A stretch of DNA of 64,000 bases from the NCBI RefSeq assembly GCF_027604915.1, contig NZ_JAJAQC010000003.1, positions 62,001-126,000 on the forward strand, given 5' to 3'. Below the pieces are notes generated by a model that was not told where the DNA came from, ran no database searches, and saw only the letters and a program-made list of their open reading frames with translations. A program made the position numbers and the translations under genes. Below are positions 8,761 through 18,115 of this stretch, one piece after another (position 1 is the first letter of the stretch; the number at the start of each line of letters is the position of its first letter). The stretch comes from Streptomonospora mangrovi (GTDB taxonomy: Bacteria; Actinomycetota; Actinomycetes; Streptosporangiales; Streptosporangiaceae).

Positions 8761-11472
8761 ATGAAGGTCGATTCCCGCATCTGGCTCGGGGGCGTCGTCG
8801 CCTTCGCGGTGGTCTACGCGCTGGGGACGCTGGTCGACTTCCGCGCCGGCTCGCTCACCGCGTGGCTGGGATCCTGGCCGCCGGCCGTCGCCGCCGCCGT
8901 GGCGGCCGCCTCCCTGCTCTACGCCGCGCGCCGCCGTGCCGCCACCACCGCCGACAGCGAGGCCAACGCCGAGGGCGCCGACGGCGCCGCCGCGCTGCGC
9001 TTCCTGGGGCTGGCGGCGGCGGCCTGGAGCGCGGGCGCGTTCGTCTACGCCGTCACCGGCCTGCTCAGCACCAACGCCGCGGTGTCCCTCACCTTCGGCG
9101 ACCTGTTCTCGCTGGTGGCCCTGCCGCTGTTCGTGCTCGGGTTCACCCGCTTCGCGCCCCTGCCCAGCGGGGTGCGCCCGGGGATCCGCCACGTCACCGA
9201 CAGCTACGTGGGCGCCGCCGCGCTGTTCTCGGTGGTGTGGCTGCTGCTGTTCGCGCCGCTCTACAGCGAACTCGGCGAGGGCGCGGAGTTCCTGGCGTTC
9301 GCCCTGGTCTACCCGGTGGCCGACATCGCGGTGCTGTGCCTGCTGGCGCCCCTGGTGTTCACCTCGCCGCACAGCACCCGCCGCGCGGTGCTGCTGGCCA
9401 TCGGCGCGTTCGTCATCATCTGCGGCGCCGACCTCATCGGCGCGGTCACCCGCCTCACCGGCGTGCTCCCGGCCGGCGGCATCGAGTACCCGGTGCGGCT
9501 GCTGGGCTTCGCGCTGCTGGCCAGCCTGCCGTGGCTGATCCGCGACCGCGCCGGCGCGCGCCCGCGCCGCATCACCGGGCGCGGCCTGTACCGCTTCGCT
9601 CCCGAGATCGCCGCCTGCGGCGCGCTGTTCGTGGCGGCGGTGGTGCTGACCATCGGCGGGCTGCGGGTGGAGGGCGTGGCCCCGGTGCTGCCGCTGGCGG
9701 CAGGGTCGGCGGTGATCGTGCTGCTGGTGCGCGTCAGCGGCCTGCTGGAGGAGAACGCCACGCTCTCGCGCATGGTGCACACCCGTGAGCAGCACTTCCA
9801 CGAACTCGCCCGCAACAGCGGCGACGTCATCCTCATCCTCGACTTCGACGGCCGCGTCTTCTATGTGAGCCCCGGCGCGGCCGAGGCGTTCGGCTACCGG
9901 CTGGACGACCTGATCAGCGAACCCGTCACCGCGATCGTGCACCCCGAGGACCTCCCCCGGGTGAGCGCGGCGGTGTCGGCGTTCACCCGCGGCGGCAGCG
10001 AGGGCATCCACCTGCGGGTGCGGGTGCGCGCCGGCGACGGCACCTGGCGCCACACCGAGTCCACCGCCTCGCTGTACGAGCAGCCCGGCGAGCCCGACCG
10101 CCTGCTGGTCACCACCCGCGACATCAGCGCCCAGGTGGCGCTGGAGGACCAGGTCAACCACCTGACCTTCCACGACGGCATCACCGGCCTGCCCAACCGC
10201 GCCTACCTGGAGGAGCGCGCCCGCGAGGTGCTGGCGCGCCGCCAGCGGCTGGTCGACTCCGGTGCCACCGCCGAGGTCGCCGCGATCTTCCTCGACCTCG
10301 ACGGCTTCACCGCCGTCAACGACTCCGCCGGGCACACCTTCGGCGACTACCTGCTGGCCCAGGCGGGGCGGCGGCTGCGCGCCACCACCGACTCCGGGGT
10401 CACCCTGGCCCGCTGGGGCAGCGACGAGTTCGCCGTGCTCATCGAGGACAGCGCGCAGGCCCAGCGGATCGTGGACCTCGCCGAGCGGCTGGCCCGCGTC
10501 ATCAGCGCCGAGCCCTTCCAGGTGGCCGACCGCGAGGTCGTGCTGTCGGCCAGCGTGGGCGTGGCCTTCGCCGAGCAGGGCATGGACGCCGGCGAACTGC
10601 TGCGCAACGCCGACATGGCCATGGCCCGGGCCAAGGAGTCCGGCGGCGGCGGGCGGATGGAAATCTACGCCGCCCACATGCACGCCATGGTGGTGGGCCG
10701 CCTGGAGTTGCAGACCCAACTGCGCCAGGCCCTGGCCAACGGCGAGTTCCTGCTGGAGTACCAGCCGGTGGTCGACCTCCAGAGTTCGCAGGTCACCGCC
10801 GTCGAGGCGCTGGTGCGCTGGCAGCACGGCGACACCCGGGTGATGCCCGAGGGGTTCATCGGCGCCGCCGAGGAGTCCGGGCTGATCATCCCGCTGGGGG
10901 AGTGGATCCTGCGCGAGGCGTGCGAGAAGGTCGCGCTGTGGCGGGCCTCGGACTGGGACATCGCGCTGTCGGTGAACCTGTCGGTCAAGCAGATCCTGGC
11001 GCCCCGGTTCGTGGAGACCGTGGCGGGCGTGCTCGCCGACAGCGGGCTGCCCGCCGAGGTGCTGACCATGGAGGTCGACGAGGAGGTCCTGCTGGAGGAC
11101 CAGGGCGAGGCCGTGGAGCGGCTGGCCCAGCTTCGGCGGCTGGGCGTGCGGCTGGCCATCGACGACTTCGGCATGGGCTACGCCTCGCTGGCGCACCTGC
11201 GGGAGCTGCGGGTGGACACCATCAAGGTGGACCCGTCGTTCATCCGCGACCTGGGCACCGACGGCACCGTGACCCTGCTGACCCACACCATCATCCGGCT
11301 CGGCCAGGACCTGGGGGTGCAGGTGGTGGCCGAGGGCATCGAGCACAGCGCGCAGTTGGAGCAGTTGCGCTCCATGGGCTGCGGCTACGGCCAGGGCTTC
11401 CTGGTGGCCAGGCCGATGGTCGCCGCGGGCGTCGAGGCGCTGGTGGGGGGCGAACTCGGGATCCCGCTGTAG
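8761..11472 (+). CDS. Membrane-bound PAS-GGDEF-EAL cyclic-di-GMP enzyme
   Basis: A 903-residue protein with about nine or ten hydrophobic segments in residues 1-330, a PAS domain (about 341-460), a GGDEF domain (about 465-640) and an EAL domain (about 643-900). The GGDEF active-site loop reads WGSDEF (about residue 551), so the second Gly is Ser; cyclase activity may be retained or weakened. The EAL half looks intact: [39 protein letters not shown] and YGQGF. It therefore makes or breaks c-di-GMP at the membrane, probably tuned by the PAS domain. Start at ATG 8761 follows GGAGG (8750-8754). A GGDEF-EAL gene at the same place before ilvB is known in Streptomyces (cdgC, from memory). Confidence 0.93.
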   Translation: MKVDSRIWLGGVVAFAVVYALGTLVDFRAGSLTAWLGSWPPAVAAAVAAASLLYAARRRAATTADSEANAEGADGAAALRFLGLAAAAWSAGAFVYAVTGLLSTNAAVSLTFGDLFSLVALPLFVLGFTRFAPLPSGVRPGIRHVTDSYVGAAALFSVVWLLLFAPLYSELGEGAEFLAFALVYPVADIAVLCLLAPLVFTSPHSTRRAVLLAIGAFVIICGADLIGAVTRLTGVLPAGGIEYPVRLLGFALLASLPWLIRDRAGARPRRITGRGLYRFAPEIAACGALFVAAVVLTIGGLRVEGVAPVLPLAAGSAVIVLLVRVSGLLEENATLSRMVHTREQHFHELARNSGDVILILDFDGRVFYVSPGAAEAFGYRLDDLISEPVTAIVHPEDLPRVSAAVSAFTRGGSEGIHLRVRVRAGDGTWRHTESTASLYEQPGEPDRLLVTTRDISAQVALEDQVNHLTFHDGITGLPNRAYLEERAREVLARRQRLVDSGATAEVAAIFLDLDGFTAVNDSAGHTFGDYLLAQAGRRLRATTDSGVTLARWGSDEFAVLIEDSAQAQRIVDLAERLARVISAEPFQVADREVVLSASVGVAFAEQGMDAGELLRNADMAMARAKESGGGGRMEIYAAHMHAMVVGRLELQTQLRQALANGEFLLEYQPVVDLQSSQVTAVEALVRWQHGDTRVMPEGFIGAAEESGLIIPLGEWILREACEKVALWRASDWDIALSVNLSVKQILAPRFVETVAGVLADSGLPAEVLTMEVDEEVLLEDQGEAVERLAQLRRLGVRLAIDDFGMGYASLAHLRELRVDTIKVDPSFIRDLGTDGTVTLLTHTIIRLGQDLGVQVVAEGIEHSAQLEQLRSMGCGYGQGFLVARPMVAAGVEALVGGELGIPL

Positions 11473-11710
11473 CGGGCGCCGCGGCACGCCGGGGGCGCCC
11501 GCCCGCCGGCGCGGCTCGACGTGCCCGCGCGCGGCGGCGCGCCCCCAAACCCGTTCCGGCCCGGCCGAATCCCCGCCCCCGCCGCCCCGCGGCGCCCGCG
11601 CACGGCCCCGCACGCGCTGTCACCTGCGGGTTTCCCGCTGTGGCCGCCGTGTTTCGGCCGTGCCAACCGTGCCGCTGTGACCTGGGTCGCCATCGCATTC
11701 TGAACTTTTC

Positions 11711-11727
11711 GTCTCAGAATATGAGAC
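11711..11727. promoter_or_regulatory. GTCTCA-N5-TGAGAC operator-like palindrome upstream of ilvB
   Basis: A perfect 6-5-6 dyad (spacer GAATA). It overlaps a -10-like GAATAT (11717-11722) and lies 41 bases before the leader peptide, the position expected of a repressor site. The same dyad occurs before leuB and cimA. Confidence 0.65.
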
Positions 11728-11767
11728 AAACCGCCGTTTCGGTTGACGGGCCGCACGCGGCTCGGCC

Positions 11768-11830
11768 ATGGTGGTTTCCGTGCAGAGCAACTTCCTCATT
11801 CTCGTACTTGGTCGGCGCGCAGCCAGCTGA
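11768..11830 (+). CDS. ilvB leader peptide (attenuator peptide)
   Basis: A 20-codon ORF, ATG to TGA, in the ilvBNC leader. Eight of its 20 residues are branched-chain: Val 2, 3 and 5, then the run Leu-Ile-Leu-Val-Leu at 10-14. Its stop codon (11828-11830) lies inside the loop of the first leader hairpin. A ribosome stalling at these codons when charged Leu-, Ile- or Val-tRNA is scarce would favour the antiterminated form. Leader-peptide control of ilvB is known in actinobacteria, so this is recognition of a known device in a new copy. Confidence 0.88.
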   Translation: MVVSVQSNFLILVLGRRAAS

Positions 11831-11885
11831 CCAAGCCACCGTGCTGCGCGCTCCCTCCAACCGCACCCGCGGTGGGGGGTTTTTT
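11815..11885 (+). terminator. ilvBNC transcription attenuator
   Basis: Three elements are visible. Hairpin 1 pairs GCGCGCAGC (11815-11823) with GCTGCGCGC (11843-11851). The terminator pairs 11853-11864 (one bulged A) with 11869-11879 around the loop ACCC and is followed by TTTTTT (11880-11885). The rival pairing is CCACCG (11836-11841), in the loop of hairpin 1, with CGGTGG (11870-11875) in the terminator 3' arm. Stalling over hairpin 1 would free CCACCG and break the terminator. Confidence 0.85.
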
Positions 11886-11942
11886 GTTGCCAAGCAGCGT
11901 TGCCAGGCACACCCGACGACGAGCCCTCCGAAGGATCTTGTG

Positions 11943-13703
11943 ATGACCGAGCAGATGACCGGAGCCCAATCGCTCATCAGGTCACTGGAGCATGCCGGTG
12001 TCGACGTGGTGTTCGGGATCCCCGGCGGGGCGATCCTGCCCGCCTACGACCCCCTCTACGACTCGGTGAACGTGCGCCACATCCTCATGCGGCACGAGCA
12101 GGGCGCGGGCCACGCGGCCGAAGGCTACGCCTACGCCACCGGGCGCCCCGGCGTCTGCATGGCCACCAGCGGCCCCGGCGCCACCAACCTCGTGACCCCC
12201 ATCGCCGACGCCCACATGGACTCGGTGCCCCTGGTCGCCATCACCGGCCAGGTCGCCACCCCCCTCATCGGCACCGACGGCTTCCAGGAAGCCGACATCT
12301 GCGGCATCACGATGCCCATCACCAAGCACAACTACCTCGTCAAGCGCGCCGAGGACATCCCGCGGACCATCGCCGAGGCGTTCCACATCGCCTCCTCCGG
12401 CCGCCCCGGACCCGTCCTCGTCGACATCGCCAAGGACGCCCTCCAGACCTCCGTCGACTTCGCGTGGCCCCAGCGCCTGGACCTGCCCGGCTACCGCCCG
12501 GTCACCAAGCCCCACGGCAAGCAGGTCCGCGAGGCCGCCCGGATGATCGCGGAGTCCCGCCGCCCCGTCCTCTACGTCGGCGGCGGCGTGCTGCGCGCCG
12601 GCGCCGCCCAGGAGCTGCGGGTCCTGGCCGAGCTGACCGGCCTGCCCGTGGTCACCACCCTGATGGCCCGCGGCGTCTTCCCCGACAGCCACCCCCAGCA
12701 CCTGGGCATGCCCGGCATGCACGGCAGCGTCGCCGCCGTGGGCGCGCTGCAAAAGGCCGACCTGATCGTGGCCCTGGGCGCGCGCTTCGACGACCGGGTC
12801 ACCGGCAAGCTCGACAGCTTCGCCCCCGGCGCCAGCATCGTCCACGCCGACATCGACCCCGCCGAGATCTCCAAGAACCGGCACGCCGACGTCCCCATCG
12901 TCGGCGACTGCCGCGAGGTCATCGCCGACCTCGTCGTGGCCGTCCGCAACGACCAGGCCGCCGGGCGCCAGGGCGACTACGCCGCCTGGTGGGCCCAGCT
13001 CGACCGGCTGCGCGAGGTCTACCCGCTGGGCTACGAGGACCCCGACGACGGCTCCCTCTCGCCCCAGCACGTCATCCGGCGCCTGGGCGAGATCGTCGGC
13101 CCCGACGCCCACTACGTCGCCGGCGTCGGCCAGCACCAGATGTGGGCCGCCCAGTTCATCGGCCACCAGAAGCCGGGCTCCTTCATCAACTCCGGCGGCC
13201 TGGGCACCATGGGCTTCTCGGTGCCCGCCGCCCTGGGCGCCAAGGTCGGCGCCCCCGAGCGCACCGTGTGGTCCATCGACGGCGACGGCTGCTTCCAGAT
13301 GACCAACCAGGAACTCGCCACCTGCGCCATCGAGGGCATCCCCATCAAGGTCGCCGTCATCAACAACGGCAACCTCGGCATGGTCCGCCAGTGGCAGACC
13401 CTGTTCTACGAGGGCCGCTACTCCAACACCGACCTCCAGACCGCACCGCGCGACGCCAGGGTGCGCATCCCCGACTTCGTCCGCCTGGCCGAGGCGTACG
13501 GTTGTGTCGGGCTGCGCTGCGAGCGCCCCGAGGACATCGACGCCACCGTCGAGAAGGCCATGGCGGTCGACGACGCGCCGGTCGTGGTCGACTTCACCGT
13601 CCACCCCGACGCGATGGTCTGGCCCATGGTCGGCCCCGGGATCAGCAACGACAACATCCAGTACGCGCGCGACATGGCGCCCGACTGGGACGACGAGGAC
13701 TGA
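11943..13703 (+). CDS. ilvB: Acetolactate synthase (acetohydroxyacid synthase) large subunit
   Basis: Catalyses the ThDP-dependent condensation of two pyruvates to acetolactate (Val/Leu route) or pyruvate with 2-ketobutyrate (Ile route). The 586-residue protein has the N-terminal ThDP glutamate in [14 protein letters not shown], a central FAD/DHS-like domain, and the C-terminal ThDP/Mg motif [15 protein letters not shown]...NNGNLGM. ATG 11943 follows AAGGA at seven bases; an in-frame GTG is directly adjacent. It heads ilvB-ilvN-ilvC and is preceded by an attenuator and a palindromic operator. Twenty bases separate it from ilvN, whose product gives valine feedback sensitivity. Confidence 0.97.
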   Translation: MTEQMTGAQSLIRSLEHAGVDVVFGIPGGAILPAYDPLYDSVNVRHILMRHEQGAGHAAEGYAYATGRPGVCMATSGPGATNLVTPIADAHMDSVPLVAITGQVATPLIGTDGFQEADICGITMPITKHNYLVKRAEDIPRTIAEAFHIASSGRPGPVLVDIAKDALQTSVDFAWPQRLDLPGYRPVTKPHGKQVREAARMIAESRRPVLYVGGGVLRAGAAQELRVLAELTGLPVVTTLMARGVFPDSHPQHLGMPGMHGSVAAVGALQKADLIVALGARFDDRVTGKLDSFAPGASIVHADIDPAEISKNRHADVPIVGDCREVIADLVVAVRNDQAAGRQGDYAAWWAQLDRLREVYPLGYEDPDDGSLSPQHVIRRLGEIVGPDAHYVAGVGQHQMWAAQFIGHQKPGSFINSGGLGTMGFSVPAALGAKVGAPERTVWSIDGDGCFQMTNQELATCAIEGIPIKVAVINNGNLGMVRQWQTLFYEGRYSNTDLQTAPRDARVRIPDFVRLAEAYGCVGLRCERPEDIDATVEKAMAVDDAPVVVDFTVHPDAMVWPMVGPGISNDNIQYARDMAPDWDDED

Positions 13704-13723
13704 GCGGAAGAGCGAGAATCCCC

Positions 13724-14248
13724 ATGACCCAGCACACCCTGTCGGTCCTCGTGGAAGACACCCCCGGTATCCTCGCCCGCACATCGGCGCTGTTCTCGCG
13801 GCGCGGGTTCAACATCAACTCGCTCAGCGTCAGCACCACCGAGTACGAGGGCCTGTCCCGCATGACGATCGTGGTCAACTGCGACCGCCACCCCTTGGAG
13901 CAGGTGACCAAGCAGCTCAACAAGCTCGTGAACGTCATCAAGATCGTCGAGATGGACAACGACGCCGCGGTCCGCAGGGAACTCCTGCTGGCCAAGGTCA
14001 AGGCCGACTCCGGCAACCGGGCCGCCGTCATCCAGACGGCCGAGCTGTTCCGCGCCAACATCGTCGACGTCGGGCCCGACGTGGTGGTCGTCGAGGCCAC
14101 CGGCCGGCCCGAGAAGCTCGACGCGCTGGTGCGCAACCTCGAACCGTTCGGCATCAAGGAACTGGTGAAGTCCGGCCTCGTCGCCCTGGGCCGCGGCCCC
14201 AGGTCGATCACCGACCGCTCACTGCGCGCGGTAGAGCGCAGCGCGTGA
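13724..14248 (+). CDS. ilvN: Acetolactate synthase small (regulatory) subunit
   Basis: Regulatory subunit that activates IlvB and confers valine feedback inhibition. The 174-residue protein begins with an ACT domain (TLSVLVEDTPGILARTSALF, about residues 4-80) and continues into the IlvN C-terminal domain (about 85-165, with VDVGPDVVVVEATG). Length fits the family. ATG 13724 lies 20 bases after the ilvB stop; the frame is open upstream only as a shadow of ilvB. Confidence 0.97.
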   Translation: MTQHTLSVLVEDTPGILARTSALFSRRGFNINSLSVSTTEYEGLSRMTIVVNCDRHPLEQVTKQLNKLVNVIKIVEMDNDAAVRRELLLAKVKADSGNRAAVIQTAELFRANIVDVGPDVVVVEATGRPEKLDALVRNLEPFGIKELVKSGLVALGRGPRSITDRSLRAVERSA

Positions 14249-14392
14249 GCCCCGCCCGGCACGGCCGGCGCCCATGAGGCCCGGCCGCCGGGCGCGACCC
14301 GCACACCCCGGTGCCGCCTCCCGGCCGCGCGCCGCCCCCCGGCGCGGCGGCACCGACCGCACACGCCAACCACACACAAGGAGCAAGCCGAA

Positions 14393-15388
14393 GTGGCAGC
14401 AGAGATGTACTACGACGACGCCGCCGACCTGAGCGTCATCCAGAGGCGCAAGGTCGCCGTGATCGGTTACGGCAGCCAGGGGCACGCGCACGCGCTGTCG
14501 CTGCGGGACTCCGGCGTGGACGTGCGCGTCGGCCTCGCCGAGGGCTCGGCCAGCCGCGCCAAGGCCGAGGAGGAGGGCCTGCGGGTGGTCACCCCCGCCG
14601 AGGCCGCTCAGGAGGCCGACCTGATCATGGTGCTGGTGCCCGACCACATCCACCGCGACCTCTACGCCAACGAGATCGCCCCCCACCTCAAGGACGGCGA
14701 CGCGCTGTTCTTCGGCCACGGGTTCAGCATCCGCTACGACCTGGTGAGCCCGCCGGCCAACGTCGACGTCGCCATGGTCGCCCCCAAGGGCCCGGGCCAC
14801 CTGGTGCGCCGCCAGTTCGAGGAGGGCCGCGGCGTGCCGGTCCTGGTCGCCGTGGAGCAGGACGCCTCCGGGTCGGCCTGGGAGCTGGCGCTGTCCTACG
14901 CCAAGGGCATCGGCGGCACCCGCGCGGGCGCGCTGAAGACCACCTTCAAGGAGGAGACCGAGACCGACCTGTTCGGCGAGCAGACCGTGCTGTGCGGCGG
15001 CCTGGCCGAGCTGATCAAGGCCGGGTTCTCCACCCTCACCGAGGCCGGCTACCAGCCCGAGGTCGCCTACTTCGAGTGCCTGCACGAGGTCAAGCTGATC
15101 GTCGACCTCATGTACGAGGGCGGCATCTCCAAGATGAACTGGTCGGTCTCCGACAACGCCGAGTACGGCGGCTACACCCGCGGCCCGCGCATCGTCACCG
15201 AGCAGACCCGCGAGGAGATGCGCCGCGTGCTCGCCGAGATCCAGGACGGCTCCTACGCGCGCGAGCTGGTGGCCGAGTTCGACGCCGGCCGGCCCAACTT
15301 CCTCAAGCGCCGCGAGGCCGAGCAGAACGAGCCCATCGAGAAGGTGGGCGCCGAGCTGCGCCCGCTGATGAGCTGGTTGCAGGGCTGA
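14393..15388 (+). CDS. ilvC: Ketol-acid reductoisomerase (class I)
   Basis: Isomerises and reduces acetolactate or acetohydroxybutyrate with NADPH, the second common step of branched-chain synthesis. At 331 residues it is the short class I form. Visible motifs are the Rossmann loop [17 protein letters not shown] (about 24-40), PKGPGH, and the C-terminal knotted domain with the metal ligands in [11 protein letters not shown] and [20 protein letters not shown]. The GTG at 14393 is used because AAGGAG lies nine bases upstream. It is the third gene of ilvBNC, 144 bases after ilvN; an odd G/C homopolymer tract follows directly. Confidence 0.96.
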   Translation: MAAEMYYDDAADLSVIQRRKVAVIGYGSQGHAHALSLRDSGVDVRVGLAEGSASRAKAEEEGLRVVTPAEAAQEADLIMVLVPDHIHRDLYANEIAPHLKDGDALFFGHGFSIRYDLVSPPANVDVAMVAPKGPGHLVRRQFEEGRGVPVLVAVEQDASGSAWELALSYAKGIGGTRAGALKTTFKEETETDLFGEQTVLCGGLAELIKAGFSTLTEAGYQPEVAYFECLHEVKLIVDLMYEGGISKMNWSVSDNAEYGGYTRGPRIVTEQTREEMRRVLAEIQDGSYARELVAEFDAGRPNFLKRREAEQNEPIEKVGAELRPLMSWLQG

Positions 15389-15390
15389 GT

Positions 15391-15535
15391 GCCCCGCGCG
15401 GCGGGCGGGGCGGGGGGGGCCCCCCCCCCCCCCCGGGGCGGGGGGGGGCCCCCCCCCCCCCCCCCGGCCCCACGGGCGGCGCCGCGGGGGCCCCGGGGGG
15501 GGGGGGGGGCGGGGGCGCCCCGCCCCGCCCGCCGG
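15391..15535. other. Extreme poly-G / poly-C tract after ilvC
   Basis: Three bases after the ilvC stop the sequence collapses into alternating runs of about 9-18 G or C for 145 bases. The runs could fold as a very stable hairpin or G-quadruplex and so act as a terminator. Runs of this length are also typical of poor base calling, so lengths should not be trusted. Confidence 0.7.
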
Positions 15536-15651
15536 GCTCGTGGTGGTCCCGCCCCGGACCGCCCGGACCCCTGGGGCGGCGCCGCGGTGCGCGGGGCGGT
15601 CCGCGCGCGGGTCAGGTGCACCCTTTCCGCGTGTGATCCCCACCGGCGCAC

Positions 15652-15657
15652 TAGACT
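15652..15657 (+). promoter_or_regulatory. Candidate -10 box of serA
   Basis: TAGACT, 105 bases before the serA GTG. No good -35 element is visible at 17-18 bases. The serA leader would be about 100 bases. Confidence 0.4.
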
Positions 15658-15762
15658 TTTCGTGGCCGTCACAACCCCTACTCAGCCGAACGCGCCCACG
15701 CGTGTGGACAAGGACCAGCCGCGAACGCGCGGCCACGCCGCAACCCGTCAAAGGAACAAGCT

Positions 15763-17349
15763 GTGCCTAAGCCCTCCGTTCTCGTCGCGGAAGAACTCTC
15801 CCCCGCCGGTCTCGCCCTGCTGGAGGGCGACTTCGAGGTCCGCCACTGCAACGGCGCCGACCGCGCCGAGCTGCTGCCGGCCCTGGCCGACGTCGACGCG
15901 CTGATCGTGCGCAGCGCCACGCGGGTCGACGCCGAGGCGCTGGCCGCCGCGCCGCGGCTGAAGGTGGTGGCCCGGGCCGGCGTGGGCCTGGACAACGTCG
16001 ACGTCGAGGCGGCCACCAAGGCCGGCGTCCTGGTGGTCAACGCCCCGACCTCCAACATCGTCAGCGCCGCCGAGCAGGCCATCAACCTGCTGCTGGCCTC
16101 GGCGCGCAACACCGCGCCCGCGCACAACGCCCTCATCAACGGCGAGTGGAAGCGGTCCAAGTACACCGGCGTCGAGATCTACGACAAGACCGTCGGGATC
16201 GTCGGCCTGGGCCGCATCGGCGCCCTGGTGGCCCAGCGGCTCTCGGCCTTCGGCACCCACATCATCGCCTACGACCCGTTCGTGCAGCCGGCCCGCGCCG
16301 CGCAGATCGGGGTCGAGATGGTGCCGCTGGACGAACTGCTGGAGCGCAGCGACTTCATCACTATCCACCTGCCCAAGAACAAGGACACCGTCGGGCTCAT
16401 CGGCGACGAGGCGCTGGCCAAGGTCCGCCCGCACGTGCGCATCATCAACGCCGCGCGCGGCGGCATCCTCGACGAGGCCGCGCTCTACCGCGCGCTCAAG
16501 GAGGGCCGGGTCGGCGGCGCGGGCATCGACGTCTGGGCCAAGGAGCCCTGCACCGACAGCCCGCTGTTCGAGTTCGAGAACGTGGTCGTGGCCCCGCACC
16601 TGGGCGCCAGCACCGCCGAGGCCCAGGAGAAGGCCGGCACCCAGGTGGCGCGCTCGGTCAAGCTCGCGCTGTCGGGGGAGTTCGTCCCCGACGCGGTCAA
16701 CGTCCAGGGCGGCGCGGTCGCCGAGGACGTCAAGCCCGGCCTGCCCCTCACCGAGAAGCTGGGCCGCATCTTCACCGCGCTGGCGCGCGGGGTGGCCGAC
16801 CGCATCGACATCGAGGTCCGCGGCGAGATCGCCGCCCACGACGTCAAGGTCATCGAGCTGGCCGCGCTCAAGGGCGTGTTCGGCGACGTGGTCGAGGAGG
16901 CCGTGACCTTCGTCAACGCCCCGCTGCTGGCCAAGGAGCGCGGCGTCGAGGTCAACCTGGTCACCAGCGACGACCACTCCGACTGGCGCAACCTGATCAC
17001 CGTGCGCGGCCTGATGCCCGACGGCCAGCGGGTGTCGGTCTCGGGCACGCTGACCGGCCCCCGCCAGGCCGAGAAGCTGGTCGAGATCAACGGCTACAGC
17101 ATGGAGATCCCGATCAGCGCCCACATGGCGTTCCTGTCCTACGACGACCGCCCCGGGATCGTCGGCACGGTCGGCGCGCTGCTGGGCGAGGCCGGGATCA
17201 ACATCGCGGGCATGCAGGTCAGCCGCGACGCCGCCGGCGGCACCGCGCTGATCACGCTGACCGTCGACTCCGCCATCCCCGAGGCCACGCTGGAGTCCAT
17301 CGCCACCGAGATCCGCGCGGAGCGCTCCCGCCAGGTCGACCTCGACTAG
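15763..17349 (+). CDS. serA: D-3-phosphoglycerate dehydrogenase (long form with ACT domain)
   Basis: First enzyme of serine synthesis: oxidises 3-phosphoglycerate with NAD. The 528-residue chain is the long actinobacterial type: a split substrate/nucleotide-binding core (GRIGALVAQRL near residue 150; ARGGILDEAAL; catalytic HLGASTAEAQ region near 280), an intervening ASB domain (about 320-450) and a C-terminal ACT domain (SYDDRPGIVGTVGALLGEAGINIAGMQVSR) for serine feedback. GTG 15763 follows AAAGGAA. It is separated from ilvC by the homopolymer tract and followed by a strong hairpin, so it looks monocistronic. Confidence 0.97.
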   Translation: MPKPSVLVAEELSPAGLALLEGDFEVRHCNGADRAELLPALADVDALIVRSATRVDAEALAAAPRLKVVARAGVGLDNVDVEAATKAGVLVVNAPTSNIVSAAEQAINLLLASARNTAPAHNALINGEWKRSKYTGVEIYDKTVGIVGLGRIGALVAQRLSAFGTHIIAYDPFVQPARAAQIGVEMVPLDELLERSDFITIHLPKNKDTVGLIGDEALAKVRPHVRIINAARGGILDEAALYRALKEGRVGGAGIDVWAKEPCTDSPLFEFENVVVAPHLGASTAEAQEKAGTQVARSVKLALSGEFVPDAVNVQGGAVAEDVKPGLPLTEKLGRIFTALARGVADRIDIEVRGEIAAHDVKVIELAALKGVFGDVVEEAVTFVNAPLLAKERGVEVNLVTSDDHSDWRNLITVRGLMPDGQRVSVSGTLTGPRQAEKLVEINGYSMEIPISAHMAFLSYDDRPGIVGTVGALLGEAGINIAGMQVSRDAAGGTALITLTVDSAIPEATLESIATEIRAERSRQVDLD

Positions 17350-17421
17350 CCGATCGGCCGGTCGGTCCTCCGCCCGGGCCGCCGGCCCGGCGCGGTGCGG
17401 CCGCCCGGCACCCGCGGCACC

Positions 17422-17454
17422 CCGGGGCCGCCCGCACCGCGCGGGCGGCCCCGG
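17422..17454 (+). terminator. Hairpin terminator after serA
   Basis: A perfect 14-bp stem (17422-17435 with 17441-17454), loop ACCGC, then CGCGTTTCCCCC. It lies 72 bases after the serA stop. Confidence 0.7.
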
Positions 17455-17875
17455 CGCGTTTCCCCCCGGCCCGCGCCGGGCGCGAGTCCGCCCCGCCGGA
17501 CACTGGCCGGATACTCGGACGTCCGATAGTCTGGAGTCCTAGGAGTTGGGCGCGCGGTGACCGCACCGGTCCACACCGGTCACGGATCGCCACCGCCGCC
17601 CGCACGGCCCGGCCCGCCCCATACCTCGCGGCCGGACCTCCCGGCACCACCACTCGCCGGGACCGGCGCGTGCTCTGTCCGCCCGCGTGCCGGCGCCGCC
17701 GCGCCCACCGCGCGGCCCGCCGACGCCCCACCGGGCCCCACGCCGCCGTTCCATCCAGCGCAACCACCGGACCGCCCCCGCTCCGGACGCCCGCGCGGCG
17801 CGACCCGCCGCACCCGCGTCCGCCGCCGCGGCGGGGCCGCTGCTGCGCGCATGCCCGCGAGGCGAGGAGGACACC

Positions 17876-17977
17876 GTGTACGACACCACCACCGCTCCCG
17901 ACACCGCCGACGAGGCCACCGAGGCCGTCCAGGTCGCGCTCGACCGCCGCGACAACGGCGGCCCGGCGGGACGCTAG
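17876..17977 (+). CDS. Small ORF of 33 codons between serA and leuB, unknown function
   Basis: Starts at GTG 17876 five bases after GAGGAGG and ends at TAG 17975-17977. Nearly every codon ends in G or C (only GCT and GGA do not), as expected of a coding frame here. The peptide is acidic and Thr/Ala/Asp-rich in its first half and ends in an Arg/Gly-rich tail; it has no signal or membrane segment. It is not enriched in Leu, Ile or Val, so it is not an obvious attenuator peptide. Its stop merges with the TAGTCT box of the leuB promoter. I do not recognise it. Confidence 0.5.
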   Translation: MYDTTTAPDTADEATEAVQVALDRRDNGGPAGR

Positions 17978-18020
17978 TCTTGTCTCACTGACCGTTTCCC
18001 CAGGTCTCACCATCTGAGAC
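17975..18020 (+). promoter_or_regulatory. leuB promoter region with GTCTCA-N5-TGAGAC palindrome
   Basis: TAGTCT at 17975-17980 is a typical actinobacterial -10 box. A single GTCTCA half-site follows at 17982-17987 and the full dyad (spacer CCATC) at 18004-18020, just past the expected start of transcription. The full dyad matches those before ilvB and cimA. Confidence 0.6.
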
Positions 18021-18025
18021 GACCC

Positions 18026-18051
18026 AGGCCGCGCGGATCCCCGCGCGGCCT
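18026..18051 (+). terminator. Hairpin in the leuB leader
   Basis: A perfect 11-bp stem (18026-18036 with 18041-18051) with loop ATCC, no U tract. It lies five bases after the palindrome and 65 bases before leuB. It may stall RNA polymerase, or end the small-ORF transcript; no leader peptide accompanies it. Confidence 0.45.
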
Positions 18052-18115
18052 GATCCGATGCCGAGACCGCACCGGGAACCCCGACGAGACGAGCAGATTA
18101 GAGGCTGGGCTGGTA

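Noticed and set aside
8074-11613. A 1179-codon open frame on the minus strand across the GGDEF-EAL gene
   Set aside because: Shadow of the real gene; the plus strand shows PAS, GGDEF and EAL motifs and a good ribosome site.
17557-17991. A 144-codon ORF upstream of leuB
   Set aside because: Pro/Arg/Ala-rich and out of frame with the better-supported 33-codon ORF at 17876; no ribosome site.
18026-18051. A full attenuator before leuB
   Set aside because: The hairpin lacks a U tract, and no leader peptide with branched-chain codons or rival pairing was found.
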